Source of the DNA: Hoeflea marina
Lineage (GTDB): Bacteria > Pseudomonadota > Alphaproteobacteria > Rhizobiales > Rhizobiaceae
Length of the DNA stretch: 64,000 nucleotides
NCBI RefSeq assembly: GCF_003182275.1
Contig: NZ_QGTR01000003.1
Span: 496,001 to 560,000 of the forward strand
Reading direction: 5' to 3'
Shown: piece after piece, positions 25,065 through 33,858 of the stretch
How positions within the stretch are numbered: the first letter of the stretch is position 1
Layout of the letters: the number at the start of each line of letters is the position of its first letter
Made by a program: the position numbers and the translations under genes
Notes under the pieces: generated by a model
What the model saw: the letters and a program-made list of their open reading frames with translations, nothing else
Told to the model about the DNA's origin: nothing
Database searches by the model: none

Positions 25065-26332
25065 CAGGCGCCGAAGAAATCGAGGGCGGCGTCCAGCTCG
25101 GGGGCATGGAAGTCGCGCAGTGAGATGCCGGAGGAGACCGCCTCCCAGGCCTGGCGCAGGCTGCGCACGCCGGCGCCGGGACCATCGGGATGGGCCAGAA
25201 TGCCGCCGCCGGCCATGAACAGGAAATCCGGACTGCCGACCGCCTCGAAGGTGCGCGGCAGGGTGCCGGCCCACTGCCCGGAGGAGAAGGCCGGCATCAC
25301 CCGGTCGTCGGCGCCGGTCGCATCGGCGGCAAGCGGCATGAGACAGCGGCGCGCCGCCGCCTCGACCTCGTCGGCGGCATCGACGAACTTGCCGCCGATG
25401 CCGTGGACATGCATGTGGTCGACGCCCGCAAGACGGTACATGGCCTGGTAGGCGTCAAAGGCGATGCCGAGCAGAGGATGGCGCGACATGGCGCCAAAGC
25501 CGTTGCGGTGTCCGTGCAGGGCGAGCCCGGTGTGGGCGCGCAGGCTCTCGATGCCGGAAAGGCCGCACCAGTTGAGGCTGGCCATGACACAGGAGCCGCC
25601 CTCGGCGGCAACCAGATCGGCATGGCGGCGCATGGCGTCGGTCTCGTCGGTGATGTTGAAGGCCATCATCACGTCACGGCCAGTGCGGTCGCGATAGGCG
25701 CGGATCCGCGCCATCACCGCCGGCACCCGCTCGGCGATCGGCGCATGATCCGGATTGGCGCAGACCTCGTCATCCTTGATGAAGTCGACGCCGGCCTCGC
25801 ACAGCGTCTCGACCAGATCGGCGATCTCGACGGCACGCATGCCGACATTGGGCTTGATGATGGTGCCGAACAGGGGACGGTTCTCGACCCCGAGACTGTC
25901 GCGCGTGCCGGAAACCCCGAGCGCCGGGGCCGCATAGCGGGCGCGATAGCTCTGCGGCATGGACAGCGACATGAGCTTGAGCCCGGTCACCTCGCCGATG
26001 TCATAGAGATTGCCGGACACCGTCGCAGCCAGGGTCGGCAGGTTGCGACCGATATTGGCAACGGGAAAGGCGATGCGGATCCGCGCCCGGCGGTAGGGGC
26101 CGAAGACCGCCTTGCGCTCGAGATAGGCGCTTTCCAGGCTCGGCTCGTCCACCGGCCCCAGTTCGGTCACCTCGAGCACCTCGGCTGCCGCGCGGGCGCG
26201 CAGCTCATCGGTTTCGCCGGCGACGCGGACGAAGGTGCCGCTCGATTGCTCGCCCGCCATCACCGCGGCGATGCGTGCCGGTTCCATCGGCGTTTCGAGC
26301 AGATAGGTGGCCTCGATGCGGTTCTCGCTCAT
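25064..26332 (-). CDS. RuBisCO-like protein (form IV-type; possible OiaX/OiaT-like decarboxylase or transcarboxylase)
   Basis: RuBisCO large-subunit homologue of 422 residues. The loop with the substrate Lys is present (GTIIKPNVG, K160), and so is the carbamylated-lysine metal site (DFIKDDE: K186, D188, E189). The second half retains HGHRNG (273-278), HMHVHGIGGKF (306-316) and the phosphate-binding GGG (375-377). Loop 6 is shortened or altered, so this is not a CO2-fixing enzyme. RuBisCO-like proteins next to a DUF1537-type kinase are known in D-apiose/apionate catabolism, where they decarboxylate or split 3-oxo-isoapionate 4-phosphate. That function, or a similar enolate reaction on another phosphorylated acid sugar, is the best inference. 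The start at 26332 follows the end of the VOC gene by seven bases. Confidence 0.92.
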   Translation of the reverse strand: MSENRIEATYLLETPMEPARIAAVMAGEQSSGTFVRVAGETDELRARAAAEVLEVTELGPVDEPSLESAYLERKAVFGPYRRARIRIAFPVANIGRNLPTLAATVSGNLYDIGEVTGLKLMSLSMPQSYRARYAAPALGVSGTRDSLGVENRPLFGTIIKPNVGMRAVEIADLVETLCEAGVDFIKDDEVCANPDHAPIAERVPAVMARIRAYRDRTGRDVMMAFNITDETDAMRRHADLVAAEGGSCVMASLNWCGLSGIESLRAHTGLALHGHRNGFGAMSRHPLLGIAFDAYQAMYRLAGVDHMHVHGIGGKFVDAADEVEAAARRCLMPLAADATGADDRVMPAFSSGQWAGTLPRTFEAVGSPDFLFMAGGGILAHPDGPGAGVRSLRQAWEAVSSGISLRDFHAPELDAALDFFGA

Positions 26333-26339
26333 GACGGAC

Positions 26340-26879
26340 TCAGATCTTCGACAGGTCGGGGAACGGGCGCAGCGGCTCGCTGCCGTCCCAGTTCTCGGAG
26401 GCCGAGCGGATGAGATCGAACATCCGCCCCTTCGGTCCCAGAACCTCGGAGAGCTCGATGACGGTGCCGGGATGGGCCTCCTGGGCAAAATAGGTGAACC
26501 GGCCGTTCCTGCCGACACAACCGCTCATCTTCTCGGTGAAGCCCTCGGCAAGCATGCGGGCCAGGTCGGCGTCGAAGCTCTCGGTCCAGTAGGCGACATG
26601 CTGCAGGCCGCGGTTGCCGGCGCGCATGAAGTCCCGGTACATCGACGGCGCGTCGTTGCGGGTCTGGATCAGCTCGACCTGGATGTAGCCGGAATTGGCC
26701 AGCGCCACGGAATTGTGCACCTCGTGGCTCTCGCCGTCGTAGCGGTAATCCTCGATTGGGACGCGCGGATTGTAGAACCAGGGACCGACGCCCATGACGC
26801 GGCCCCAGTGGTCCATGCCCGCTTCGATGTCGTCGACCACATAGCCCAATTGCCGGATCGGTCCGAGAAACCTGCTCAT
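26340..26879 (-). CDS. VOC-family protein (glyoxalase/dioxygenase/epimerase fold)
   Basis: A 179-residue protein with two beta-alpha-beta-beta-beta modules of the vicinal oxygen chelate fold (first RQLGYVVDDIEAGMDHWGRVMG, second LQHVAYWTESFDADLARMLAEGF). Likely metal ligands are His in LQHVAYW and Glu in GTVIELSE; others are less clear. VOC proteins act as isomerases, epimerases, lyases or dioxygenases. It lies between the TRAP transporter and the RuBisCO-like gene with gaps of seven bases on each side, so it belongs to the same pathway. An isomerisation or epimerisation before the kinase is an attractive but untested role. Confidence 0.88.
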   Translation of the reverse strand: MSRFLGPIRQLGYVVDDIEAGMDHWGRVMGVGPWFYNPRVPIEDYRYDGESHEVHNSVALANSGYIQVELIQTRNDAPSMYRDFMRAGNRGLQHVAYWTESFDADLARMLAEGFTEKMSGCVGRNGRFTYFAQEAHPGTVIELSEVLGPKGRMFDLIRSASENWDGSEPLRPFPDLSKI

Positions 26880-26886
26880 GTCTGCC

Positions 26887-28164
26887 TCACTTTACGAGAT
26901 AATTGGGAAGCCAGGTTGAAAGGGCCGGGACGGCCGAGACAACGATCAGCGCGAGAAGCAGCGGCGCCAGGAAGGGCAGCACGCCGCGGACCACCACCGG
27001 CACCGGGATCTTGGTGACGATGGAAACCATGAACAGGCTCATGCCGACCGGCGGGGTCAGAAGCCCGATCATCAGGTTGAGCACGAAGACGATGCCGAGC
27101 TGCAGCGGATCGACGCCGGCGAGCGCCAGAGCGGGGGCGATGATCGGCGCGATGATCAGGATGGCGGCGATGGATTCGAGCACCATGCCGACGATCAGCA
27201 GGAAGACATTGACCAGCAGCAGCAGCATGAACGGATTGTCGGTCAGCCCGAGCAGCAGTTCGCTGGCGATCAGCGGCACCCGGTCGAGCGTGAGCACCCA
27301 GGCAAACAGAGCCGCGGCCGAGACGATGAACAGGATGTTGGCGGTTGCCTCGACGGTCTCGCGCAGGCAGGCGACGGTCTTGGCCCAGGTCAGCGACCGA
27401 TAGACGAAAACCCCGATCAGGCAGGCATAGGCGACGGTGACGCCGGCCACTTCGGTGGGGCCGAAATAGCCGCTCATCAGGCCGCCGATGAGCAGCACCG
27501 GCGCCATCAGCGCCGGAAACGAGACGATGAACTTGGCGGTCACGGCCTTGACCGTGGGGCGCACCGTGTCGCGCGGCAGGCCCTTGATCCGAGCCATGAT
27601 CGCCACCTGGATCATCAGCAGCGCGGTCAGGAGCAGCGCCGGGATGATGCCGGCCACAAGCAGCTTGACGGCCGAGACATTGGCGACGCTGGCATAGATG
27701 ATGATCGGGATCGAGGGCGGGAAGATCGGGCCGATGGTGGCCGCCGCGATGGTGAGGCCGGCGGCGAAGTCCTCGCGATAGCCCTGCGCCTTCATCTGGT
27801 TGATCTGCACCGCGCCAAGCGCGCCGATGTCGGCGAGAGCCGCGCCGGAGATGCCCGAGAAGATCAGGCTGACCAGAACGCTCACCTGCGCCACGGCGCC
27901 CTGGACCCGGCCGAGCAGCAGCCGGACGAGATCGAAGAGATGGGTGGTCACACCCATGGCGTTGAGCAGGTTGGCGGCGAGGATGAACAGCGGCACGGCC
28001 AGCAGCGGCGAGGAATCGAGCGCGTTGAGCGCCCGCTGCGCCAGCACCGAGACCGGCAGGCCGTTGGCGACGATGACGATGGCAGAGGACAGGCCGAGAG
28101 ACACCGCCACCGGGGCGCCGATCATCAGCAGCGCCAGGAACAGGCCGAGAAGGATCAGGCTCAT
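26887..28164 (-). CDS. TRAP transporter large permease (DctM-like)
   Basis: Large membrane subunit of a tripartite ATP-independent periplasmic transporter, 425 residues with about twelve hydrophobic segments. The conserved TRAP patterns are seen: FVLNLMIGLLTPPVGMSLF and FSGISGAALADIGALG. It moves the ligand of the DctP protein into the cell using a sodium or proton gradient. Its start overlaps the stop of the small-permease gene by four bases (ATGA). Confidence 0.94.
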   Translation of the reverse strand: MSLILLGLFLALLMIGAPVAVSLGLSSAIVIVANGLPVSVLAQRALNALDSSPLLAVPLFILAANLLNAMGVTTHLFDLVRLLLGRVQGAVAQVSVLVSLIFSGISGAALADIGALGAVQINQMKAQGYREDFAAGLTIAAATIGPIFPPSIPIIIYASVANVSAVKLLVAGIIPALLLTALLMIQVAIMARIKGLPRDTVRPTVKAVTAKFIVSFPALMAPVLLIGGLMSGYFGPTEVAGVTVAYACLIGVFVYRSLTWAKTVACLRETVEATANILFIVSAAALFAWVLTLDRVPLIASELLLGLTDNPFMLLLLVNVFLLIVGMVLESIAAILIIAPIIAPALALAGVDPLQLGIVFVLNLMIGLLTPPVGMSLFMVSIVTKIPVPVVVRGVLPFLAPLLLALIVVSAVPALSTWLPNYLVK

Positions 28165-28682
28165 AGGATCATGCCCTTGTCGGCTTCATCGGGCGCATGG
28201 AGGATGTCCAGGATGCGGAAGACGGCCGCGAGCACGAGGAGGATCGTGCCGACGAGCGCCGGGGCGTAGTAGCCCCAGTTGGGCATGCCCATGGCGGGGG
28301 TGAGGAATTTGCCGGCCCGCGGCAGGAAGGCGGCGAAGCCCCACAGCGTCAGCCCGGCAAAGCCGATCGTCGAGAGTTCGGCCACCACATGGATCCCGCG
28401 GCGGGCGGGCGCGTTGAGCGAATCGGGCAGCAGCGTGACCGCCACCATCTGGTGGCGCAGCACCAGCGCCGGCACCGTCAGGAACACCAGGCCGATGCCG
28501 CAGAAGCGGGCGAGCTCATCGGCCCAGGGCAGGCCGAGATCGAAGATGTTGCGGGCGACGACCTGGAGCACGATCAGCACCGCCATCAGGGCCAGAAGCC
28601 CGATGCCGGCGGAAAGCCCCGCCTCCGCCAGCCGCGCCATCACGGCGCGGCCCCTGCTGTTCCACTGACGGGTCATCCCCAT
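28161..28682 (-). CDS. TRAP transporter small permease (DctQ-like)
   Basis: Small membrane subunit of 173 residues with four predicted helices (IGLLALMAVLIVLQVVARNIF, FCGIGLVFLTVPALVL, AELSTIGFAGLTLWGFAAF and ALVGTILLVLAAVFRIL). The WADELARFC signature of DctQ proteins is present. An internal start at 28640 (MARLAEAG) is possible. It lies 17 bases after the DctP gene. Confidence 0.92.
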   Translation of the reverse strand: MGMTRQWNSRGRAVMARLAEAGLSAGIGLLALMAVLIVLQVVARNIFDLGLPWADELARFCGIGLVFLTVPALVLRHQMVAVTLLPDSLNAPARRGIHVVAELSTIGFAGLTLWGFAAFLPRAGKFLTPAMGMPNWGYYAPALVGTILLVLAAVFRILDILHAPDEADKGMIL

Positions 28683-28699
28683 CCCTCCCGCTGTGCGTG

Positions 28700-29734
28700 T
28701 CAGACGACGGCGGCGATCTTGGCGTAGAGATCGCCGAACTTCTCGCCGAAGCGCTCGTCGACGACGGCCTTCACCGAACTGCGGAACTCCTCCAGCTTGA
28801 GACCTTCCGCCTCGCCGATGACCGTCATGCCGAGATCGCGGAGCGCCTGGGTTTCGGACTCCTCCTTGTCGAGAATGGCCTTGGTCGCCCTGGCGCGGGT
28901 TTCTTCCGCCGCCGTCGTGACGGCCTGCTTCTGCGCGTCCGAGAGCGCCTGCCAGGCATCCTCGTTCATGACCACCATTTCGGCATTGGACATGTGGCCG
29001 GTGAGCATCAGGTGCGACTGCACCTCGTAGAGCTTGACCGAGAGCACCACATTGACCGGGTTCTCCTGGCCGGCCACGACACCGGTGGCGAGGGCCGTCG
29101 GCACTTCCGACCAGTCGACCGGCACGGCAACCGCGCCCATGCCCTCGACGGCAGCGGTGTAGATCGGAAACGGCACGGCGCGGATCTTGACGCCGGAAAG
29201 GTCGGCCGGGGCGTAGACCGCCTTGTTGGCGGTCAGGTTGCGGCGGCCGAAATAGTGGGCGTAGATGACGCGCACATTGGCAGCCGCGATCAGGCCCGCA
29301 TTGAGCTCCTGCATCACCGGCGAGTTGACGTCGGTGACCTTCATCAGATGGTCGACGTCGCGGTAGAGATAGGGTGTGTCAAGCGCCGCGAAAGGCGCAT
29401 AGAGCGAGCCGATGCCGCCGGCGGTGTTGTGCGAGAAGGCGATCGAACCGAGCGAGACGGCCTCGGCCAGTTCCTGCAGCTTGCCCAGCTGCGAAGCCGG
29501 AAACACCTCGACGGCGATGTCGCCGCCCGATGCCTTGCCGAGCGCCTCGGCGAACCAGTCGGCCTGGGCTCCGGCCACCGAGGCCGGCTCGTTGTTGTGG
29601 CCGTAACGGAGCGTCAGCGATGCCGCCCGAGCCGAGCGCGGCAGAAATGCCAGCGCGCCGGCGCCCAGGCCCATCACGAGCGCCGAACGACGCGACATCG
29701 GTGTTGAATGGATTGACGATTTCGGGTTCTTCAT
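28700..29734 (-). CDS. TRAP transporter substrate-binding protein (DctP-like)
   Basis: Periplasmic binding protein of 344 residues. The N-terminus has MSRRSALVMGLGAGALAF, which looks like a twin-arginine signal, ending in ARA near residue 37. The mature part has the DctP motif KIRAVPFPIY, where the arginine normally grips the ligand carboxylate, so the ligand is probably an organic acid. Given the acid-sugar kinase and RuBisCO-like genes behind it, the ligand is likely a sugar acid. It is the first gene of the operon and is divergent from the LacI gene. Confidence 0.92.
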   Translation of the reverse strand: MKNPKSSIHSTPMSRRSALVMGLGAGALAFLPRSARAASLTLRYGHNNEPASVAGAQADWFAEALGKASGGDIAVEVFPASQLGKLQELAEAVSLGSIAFSHNTAGGIGSLYAPFAALDTPYLYRDVDHLMKVTDVNSPVMQELNAGLIAAANVRVIYAHYFGRRNLTANKAVYAPADLSGVKIRAVPFPIYTAAVEGMGAVAVPVDWSEVPTALATGVVAGQENPVNVVLSVKLYEVQSHLMLTGHMSNAEMVVMNEDAWQALSDAQKQAVTTAAEETRARATKAILDKEESETQALRDLGMTVIGEAEGLKLEEFRSSVKAVVDERFGEKFGDLYAKIAAVV

Positions 29735-29759
29735 GATGGCCTCCCATGATCTGTTTTGA

Positions 29760-29791
29760 GGTTCATTGAACCCCGAGAAACTTCGTTTCTC
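29760..29791. promoter_or_regulatory. Operator-like palindromes between the TRAP operon and the LacI gene
   Basis: Two adjacent dyads are seen: GGTTCA-T-TGAACC (29760-29772) and GAGAAAC-TTC-GTTTCTC (29775-29791). The second has the GAAAC...GTTTC core common to LacI-family operators. They lie in the only divergent gap (29735-29853) of the cluster, 25-60 bases upstream of the DctP start. Binding by the adjacent regulator is an inference. Confidence 0.5.
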
Positions 29792-29806
29792 CCACGAACA
29801 CGAAGC

Positions 29807-29834
29807 TTGACAGAAGGATAGAAACGGATATTCC
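29807..29834 (+). promoter_or_regulatory. Predicted promoter of the LacI-family regulator gene
   Basis: TTGACA (29807-29812), a 16-base spacer, then TATTCC (29829-29834), about 20 bases before the regulator ATG. The -35 is perfect and the -10 is weak. It lies next to the operator-like dyads, so autoregulation is plausible. Confidence 0.4.
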
Positions 29835-29853
29835 TCACGTCAAACGCGATTAA

Positions 29854-30951
29854 ATGATGGGTTCTGATGTGTCTGTCCCTCCGATTGCAGAGCAGCGCGC
29901 GCCGCAGATGACCGATGTCGCCGCACGGGCCAGGGTCTCGCTGGCGACCGTGGATCGGGTGATGCACCGCCGCAAGGGGGTCAAGGAGCGCACCACCGAA
30001 CGGGTGCTGAAGGCGGCGCTGGAGCTGGGATTTCTCAGCCCGGAGCAGTCGGCGCACATCGCCACGCCGCGACCGCCCAACATCGTCTTCCTGCTGCCGG
30101 CCGGGACCAATCCCTATCTGCGGCTCCTGGGGGACAAGCTTCGCGCGCGGGCGGCTCAGAACGGGCGCGATGCCGCCTCCATCCGCTGCATCTTCATCGA
30201 GAGTTTCAATGCCCGCGCCCTGGCGGCTGCCTTGCGTCACCACGCCGGCTGGGCCGACGGCATCGCCTTCATGGCCATCGACCATCCGGAGGTGCGGGAG
30301 GCGGTGGAGACGGTAACGGCCGCCGGCGTCAGCGTAGTCACCATCGTCTCGGACCTGCCGCATCCGGGTCGCGCCGGCTTCGTCGGGCTCGACAATCAGT
30401 CGGCCGGGCGGACGGCGGCGATGCTGCTGGCCCGCTTCAGCCGCAGGAGCAGCGGCAGCCTGGCTCTGGTGGCGGGATCGCGCAACTACCGCGCCCATTC
30501 CGAACGCGAGGCGGGCTTTCTCGCGCTTCTCGATGAGATGTATCCGGACCTGCACGTCGTCGGCGTGCGCGAAGGCCATGATGATGCCGGCGAGAACTAC
30601 CGTCACGCCATGTCCCTGCTCGAGCAGCATCCCGACCTGATCGGCATCTACAATGTCGGCGGCTCCTCCAACGGCATAGCCCGGGCGCTGGTCGAGCGCG
30701 GCCGGGCGGCGGACGTGCTGTTCATCGGCCACGGGCTCACCGCCGACACGCGCCGGCTGCTCATCGACGGCACCATGGATGCGGTCATCGACAGCGACCC
30801 CGACACCATCCTGTCCACGGCCGTCAGCGTGATCTGTGCTGCGCGGGGCCGGGGCCCGGCCTTACACGCCCAGCCGGCGGTCCGCATGGACATCTTCTTC
30901 CGCGAGAACCTGCCCTCGGGCTCGGGCATTGCCCCGCTTGCGGGGCTTTGA
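29854..30951 (+). CDS. LacI-family transcriptional regulator
   Basis: Predicted 365-residue regulator. The helix-turn-helix reads MTDVAARARVSLATVDRVMH, followed by the hinge helix (TERVLKAALELGF), then a periplasmic-binding-protein-like sugar domain (NIVFLLPAGTNPYLRLL, FVGLDNQSAGRTAAMLL). It probably represses the divergent TRAP/VOC/RuBisCO-like/kinase operon and is released by a sugar acid or an intermediate. There is no clear ribosome site before ATG 29854; the in-frame ATG at 29908 just before the helix-turn-helix is an alternative start. Confidence 0.9.
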   Translation: MMGSDVSVPPIAEQRAPQMTDVAARARVSLATVDRVMHRRKGVKERTTERVLKAALELGFLSPEQSAHIATPRPPNIVFLLPAGTNPYLRLLGDKLRARAAQNGRDAASIRCIFIESFNARALAAALRHHAGWADGIAFMAIDHPEVREAVETVTAAGVSVVTIVSDLPHPGRAGFVGLDNQSAGRTAAMLLARFSRRSSGSLALVAGSRNYRAHSEREAGFLALLDEMYPDLHVVGVREGHDDAGENYRHAMSLLEQHPDLIGIYNVGGSSNGIARALVERGRAADVLFIGHGLTADTRRLLIDGTMDAVIDSDPDTILSTAVSVICAARGRGPALHAQPAVRMDIFFRENLPSGSGIAPLAGL

Positions 30952-30996
30952 ACCATCCTTTTCTGCCGCGCGAAGCGCCCTCACCGAAGCGGCGCG

Positions 30997-32283
30997 CTAA
31001 CGGCCGAATCCTGCAGTGTCGGGTAGCCATGTCGCGAGTTGCGGCACCGCGATCAGAAGTCCCAGGCCGGCAATCAGCAACAGCACATAGGGACTGGCGC
31101 CGCGCACGACCTCGGAGAGCGGCGCATTGGAAATCCCTTTGATGACGAACAGGTTCATGCCCACCGGCGGGGTGATCATCGCCAGTTCCAGATTGATCAT
31201 CAGCAGCACGCCGTACCAGACCGGATTGATGCCGAGATGGAGCATGGTCGGTAGCAGGATCGGCGTGGTGATCAGGATGATCGCGATGGATTCGAGGAAC
31301 ATGCCAAGGATGAAGATCAACCCCATCACCACCAGGATGAAGCCGAGCGGGCCGAGCCCGTAGCTGGCAACCGCTTCCGTGACCCCAACCGGCAGCCGGA
31401 TGATGGTGATCGCGTGACCAAACATGGAAGCGCCGGCAATGATCATGAACACCATCAGCGAGGTGCGCATGGTGGCATAGGCGCAGTCGTAAAGATCGCG
31501 CAGTCCGAATTTGCGGTAGACGAACACCGCCACGAGGAGCGCATAGGCCGAGCCGGCGGCGGCGGCCTCGGAGGCGGTGAAGACGCCGAGATAGATGCCG
31601 CCCATCACCAGCGGCGGCGCCAGGAGCGCCCAGACGGAGCGGCGGGCAGCTGACACAGCCTTGTTCCAGCCGACCCATTCCGGCGACGCCACGTCGGCGC
31701 GAAAGCGGGCCTGAACGATGCAGAAGACGGAGAAGGCAACCGCCATGATCAGGCCCGGGATGATGCCGGCCAGGAACAGGGCGCCGATGGAGACCTCCGA
31801 GACGATAGCGTAGAGGATCATCGGCCCGGACGGCGGAATGAGAATACCGAGCGTCCCGCCGGCGGCAATGACGCCGAGCGCGTCACGCTCCCTGTAGCCG
31901 AAGCGCTTCATCTGCGGGATCGAACTGGAGCCGATGGAAAGCGCGGTCGCCACGGAGGAGCCGGAAATGGCGGCAAAGATGGTGCAGGAGAGCACGGTGG
32001 CGACGCCGAGCCCACCGCGCACATGGCCGACGATGGCGTTGGCGAAATCGTAGAGGTCGTCGATCACCTTGGCGCGGATCATCACCTGCGCCATGAACAC
32101 GAAGAGCGGTATCGCGGTCAGGATGGGCGTGTTGAGATGGGCGAATACCGTGTCGGCAATGATCGAGATGCTTCCCTGGGTGAGAAGTAGGATGCCGGTC
32201 GCCGTGAGACCGAGCGCCGCGAAGATCGGCATTCCGCTCAGCAGCATCAGGAGCAGGCCGGAAAAGACGAGAAGGATGGTCAT
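30997..32283 (-). CDS. TRAP transporter large permease (DctM-like), second system
   Basis: Large membrane subunit of 428 residues with about twelve hydrophobic segments. Typical motifs are ISGSSVATALSIGSSSIPQM and GGTLGILIPPSGPMILY. The start at 32283 overlaps the small-permease stop (ATGA); the longer open frame upstream reads through that gene in the wrong frame. It is the last gene of the minus-strand operon that begins with a CoA-transferase gene at 36005. Confidence 0.93.
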   Translation of the reverse strand: MTILLVFSGLLLMLLSGMPIFAALGLTATGILLLTQGSISIIADTVFAHLNTPILTAIPLFVFMAQVMIRAKVIDDLYDFANAIVGHVRGGLGVATVLSCTIFAAISGSSVATALSIGSSSIPQMKRFGYRERDALGVIAAGGTLGILIPPSGPMILYAIVSEVSIGALFLAGIIPGLIMAVAFSVFCIVQARFRADVASPEWVGWNKAVSAARRSVWALLAPPLVMGGIYLGVFTASEAAAAGSAYALLVAVFVYRKFGLRDLYDCAYATMRTSLMVFMIIAGASMFGHAITIIRLPVGVTEAVASYGLGPLGFILVVMGLIFILGMFLESIAIILITTPILLPTMLHLGINPVWYGVLLMINLELAMITPPVGMNLFVIKGISNAPLSEVVRGASPYVLLLIAGLGLLIAVPQLATWLPDTAGFGR

Positions 32284-32813
32284 GAGCGCTTGCCGCCTGT
32301 GATGCGATCGAGAAGCCGGGCGACTGCCGCGAGCCCGAGCAGCACCGAGCCGGCAAGCATGGGCAATTGCGGCACCCAGGTGGCAATCTCGATGTAACCG
32401 ATCGAATAGGAGCCAAAGTCGTAGGCGAAGCGGATAGAACCCCAGGTGCTCATGCCGAGCACAACGGCGAAAGCCAGCACGGCGAGGCTGGCGAAGATGT
32501 CGAGCCATCTCGCGGCGTGCGGGCCGAACCGGCTTGAGAGCAGGTCGATGGCGATATGGTCGCCCTTGCGGAAGGCTTCGGCCGCGCCCAGCATGACGAT
32601 GGCCACCAGCACATAGCCGACGAACTGGTCGCCCCACATCAGCGGCGCGTTGAAGAAATAGCGCCTGACAATGGCCACGGCGACAATGCAGAAGACGCCA
32701 AGGATCATCAGCGTCGCTAGCGCGCCGCCGAGCCGCACCAGCGCGTTGATGGAGCGAACGGCAAGGGAGGCGGCCTCGGCCGCCTCCGCAGCACGGGATT
32801 CATCCTGGCGCAT
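32280..32813 (-). CDS. TRAP transporter small permease (DctQ-like), second system
   Basis: Small membrane subunit of 177 residues with four predicted helices (for example LATLMILGVFCIVAVAIVRRYF) and the WGDQFVGYVL pattern of the family. It lies eight bases after the DctP gene and overlaps the large-permease gene by four bases. Confidence 0.92.
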   Translation of the reverse strand: MRQDESRAAEAAEAASLAVRSINALVRLGGALATLMILGVFCIVAVAIVRRYFFNAPLMWGDQFVGYVLVAIVMLGAAEAFRKGDHIAIDLLSSRFGPHAARWLDIFASLAVLAFAVVLGMSTWGSIRFAYDFGSYSIGYIEIATWVPQLPMLAGSVLLGLAAVARLLDRITGGKRS

Positions 32814-32821
32814 CGCCGGGC

Positions 32822-33808
32822 TCAGATCTTGCCGATCAGGTCGATCAGCTTCTGGCTGTCCGGATCGGCCTCACCGAAGGCCTTGTCAAAGGCGGGACGC
32901 ATGATGTCTGCGAGCGCCTTGTTTTCTTCCGGCGTGGCGACATGCACCTCGACGCCCTTCTCGCGCAGCTGCTCGGGGCCCGCCGCGCCGGCTTCCGCCG
33001 AGGCTTCCACCGCCCATTGCGCCGCCTTCTTGCCTGCGCCGTCCAGCGCCGCCTTCGCCTTGTCCGACAGTCCGTCATACCAAGACGGATTCACATAGCC
33101 GTGCAGATAGGCGCTGAGCACCGGAACGACGGTGAAGTGGTCCTGCACCTCGAAATATTTGCGCGACACGGCGGCCGCCACATCGGTGATGCCGGCATCG
33201 ATGACACCCGTTGCCAGCGCCTGGTAGACTTCAGAGCCGGGCAGTGACGAGGGGGTGACGCCGAGCGCTTCAAGGGCTGCGTCGAATGGCGGAGTCAGGC
33301 CGCGCATCTTGATGCCCTGGAAGTCCTCGGGCTTGATCAGCGCCTTGCCTTTCGAGGTGAAGACCGAGGTGTTGGTCTGGAACATCCAGACGACATTGCG
33401 GACGCCCTTTTCGAGCAGTTTCTCCGAGAGGAACGCCGCGGCCTCGGACTCGGGCCATTTGCGCCAGATCTCCAGGTCGCCGAACGCGAAGGGCGCCACG
33501 GTGACATTCATGATCGGCAGCGTCTTGCCCCACTGGAAATTCAGCGAGAAGGCGCATTCGATGTCGCCCTTGGCGACAGCGACGATGTTTTCCTTGGCAC
33601 CCACGAGGCTGTCGGCGCCGAAGACCTGCACATCGAGTTCGCCCTCCGACTCGGCCTCGACCTCCGCAGCCCAGCGATCGACGACCTTGGAAATGTGGTG
33701 ACCCGGCGGCAGCTGGTGGCTGCAGCGCATTGCTGTTGCCGCATGGGCAGCGGTGCTGGCCGCGAGGGCCAACGCCACGCCGGCGATGATGGATCCTAGT
33801 TTTTTCAC
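32822..33808 (-). CDS. TRAP transporter substrate-binding protein (DctP-like), second system
   Basis: Periplasmic binding protein of 328 residues with a clear Sec signal peptide (MKKLGSIIAGVALALAASTA, cleavage after AHA near residue 23). The DctP region GIKMRGLTPPFDAALEALG contains the arginine expected to bind a carboxylate. The ligand is probably the acid activated by the adjacent CoA-transferase. It lies 50 bases after the lyase gene in the same direction. Confidence 0.93.
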   Translation of the reverse strand: MKKLGSIIAGVALALAASTAAHAATAMRCSHQLPPGHHISKVVDRWAAEVEAESEGELDVQVFGADSLVGAKENIVAVAKGDIECAFSLNFQWGKTLPIMNVTVAPFAFGDLEIWRKWPESEAAAFLSEKLLEKGVRNVVWMFQTNTSVFTSKGKALIKPEDFQGIKMRGLTPPFDAALEALGVTPSSLPGSEVYQALATGVIDAGITDVAAAVSRKYFEVQDHFTVVPVLSAYLHGYVNPSWYDGLSDKAKAALDGAGKKAAQWAVEASAEAGAAGPEQLREKGVEVHVATPEENKALADIMRPAFDKAFGEADPDSQKLIDLIGKI

Positions 33809-33858
33809 GTCATTCCTCCCGTTGAAAAGTCATTGTCGTTCTTGCGCAGATCCGCTCC

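Noticed and set aside
25064-26332. Autotrophic CO2 fixation by the RuBisCO homologue
   Set aside because: No phosphoribulokinase, small subunit or CbbR gene is near. The sequence departs from true RuBisCO in the loop 6 region, and the gene is coupled to an acid-sugar kinase gene.
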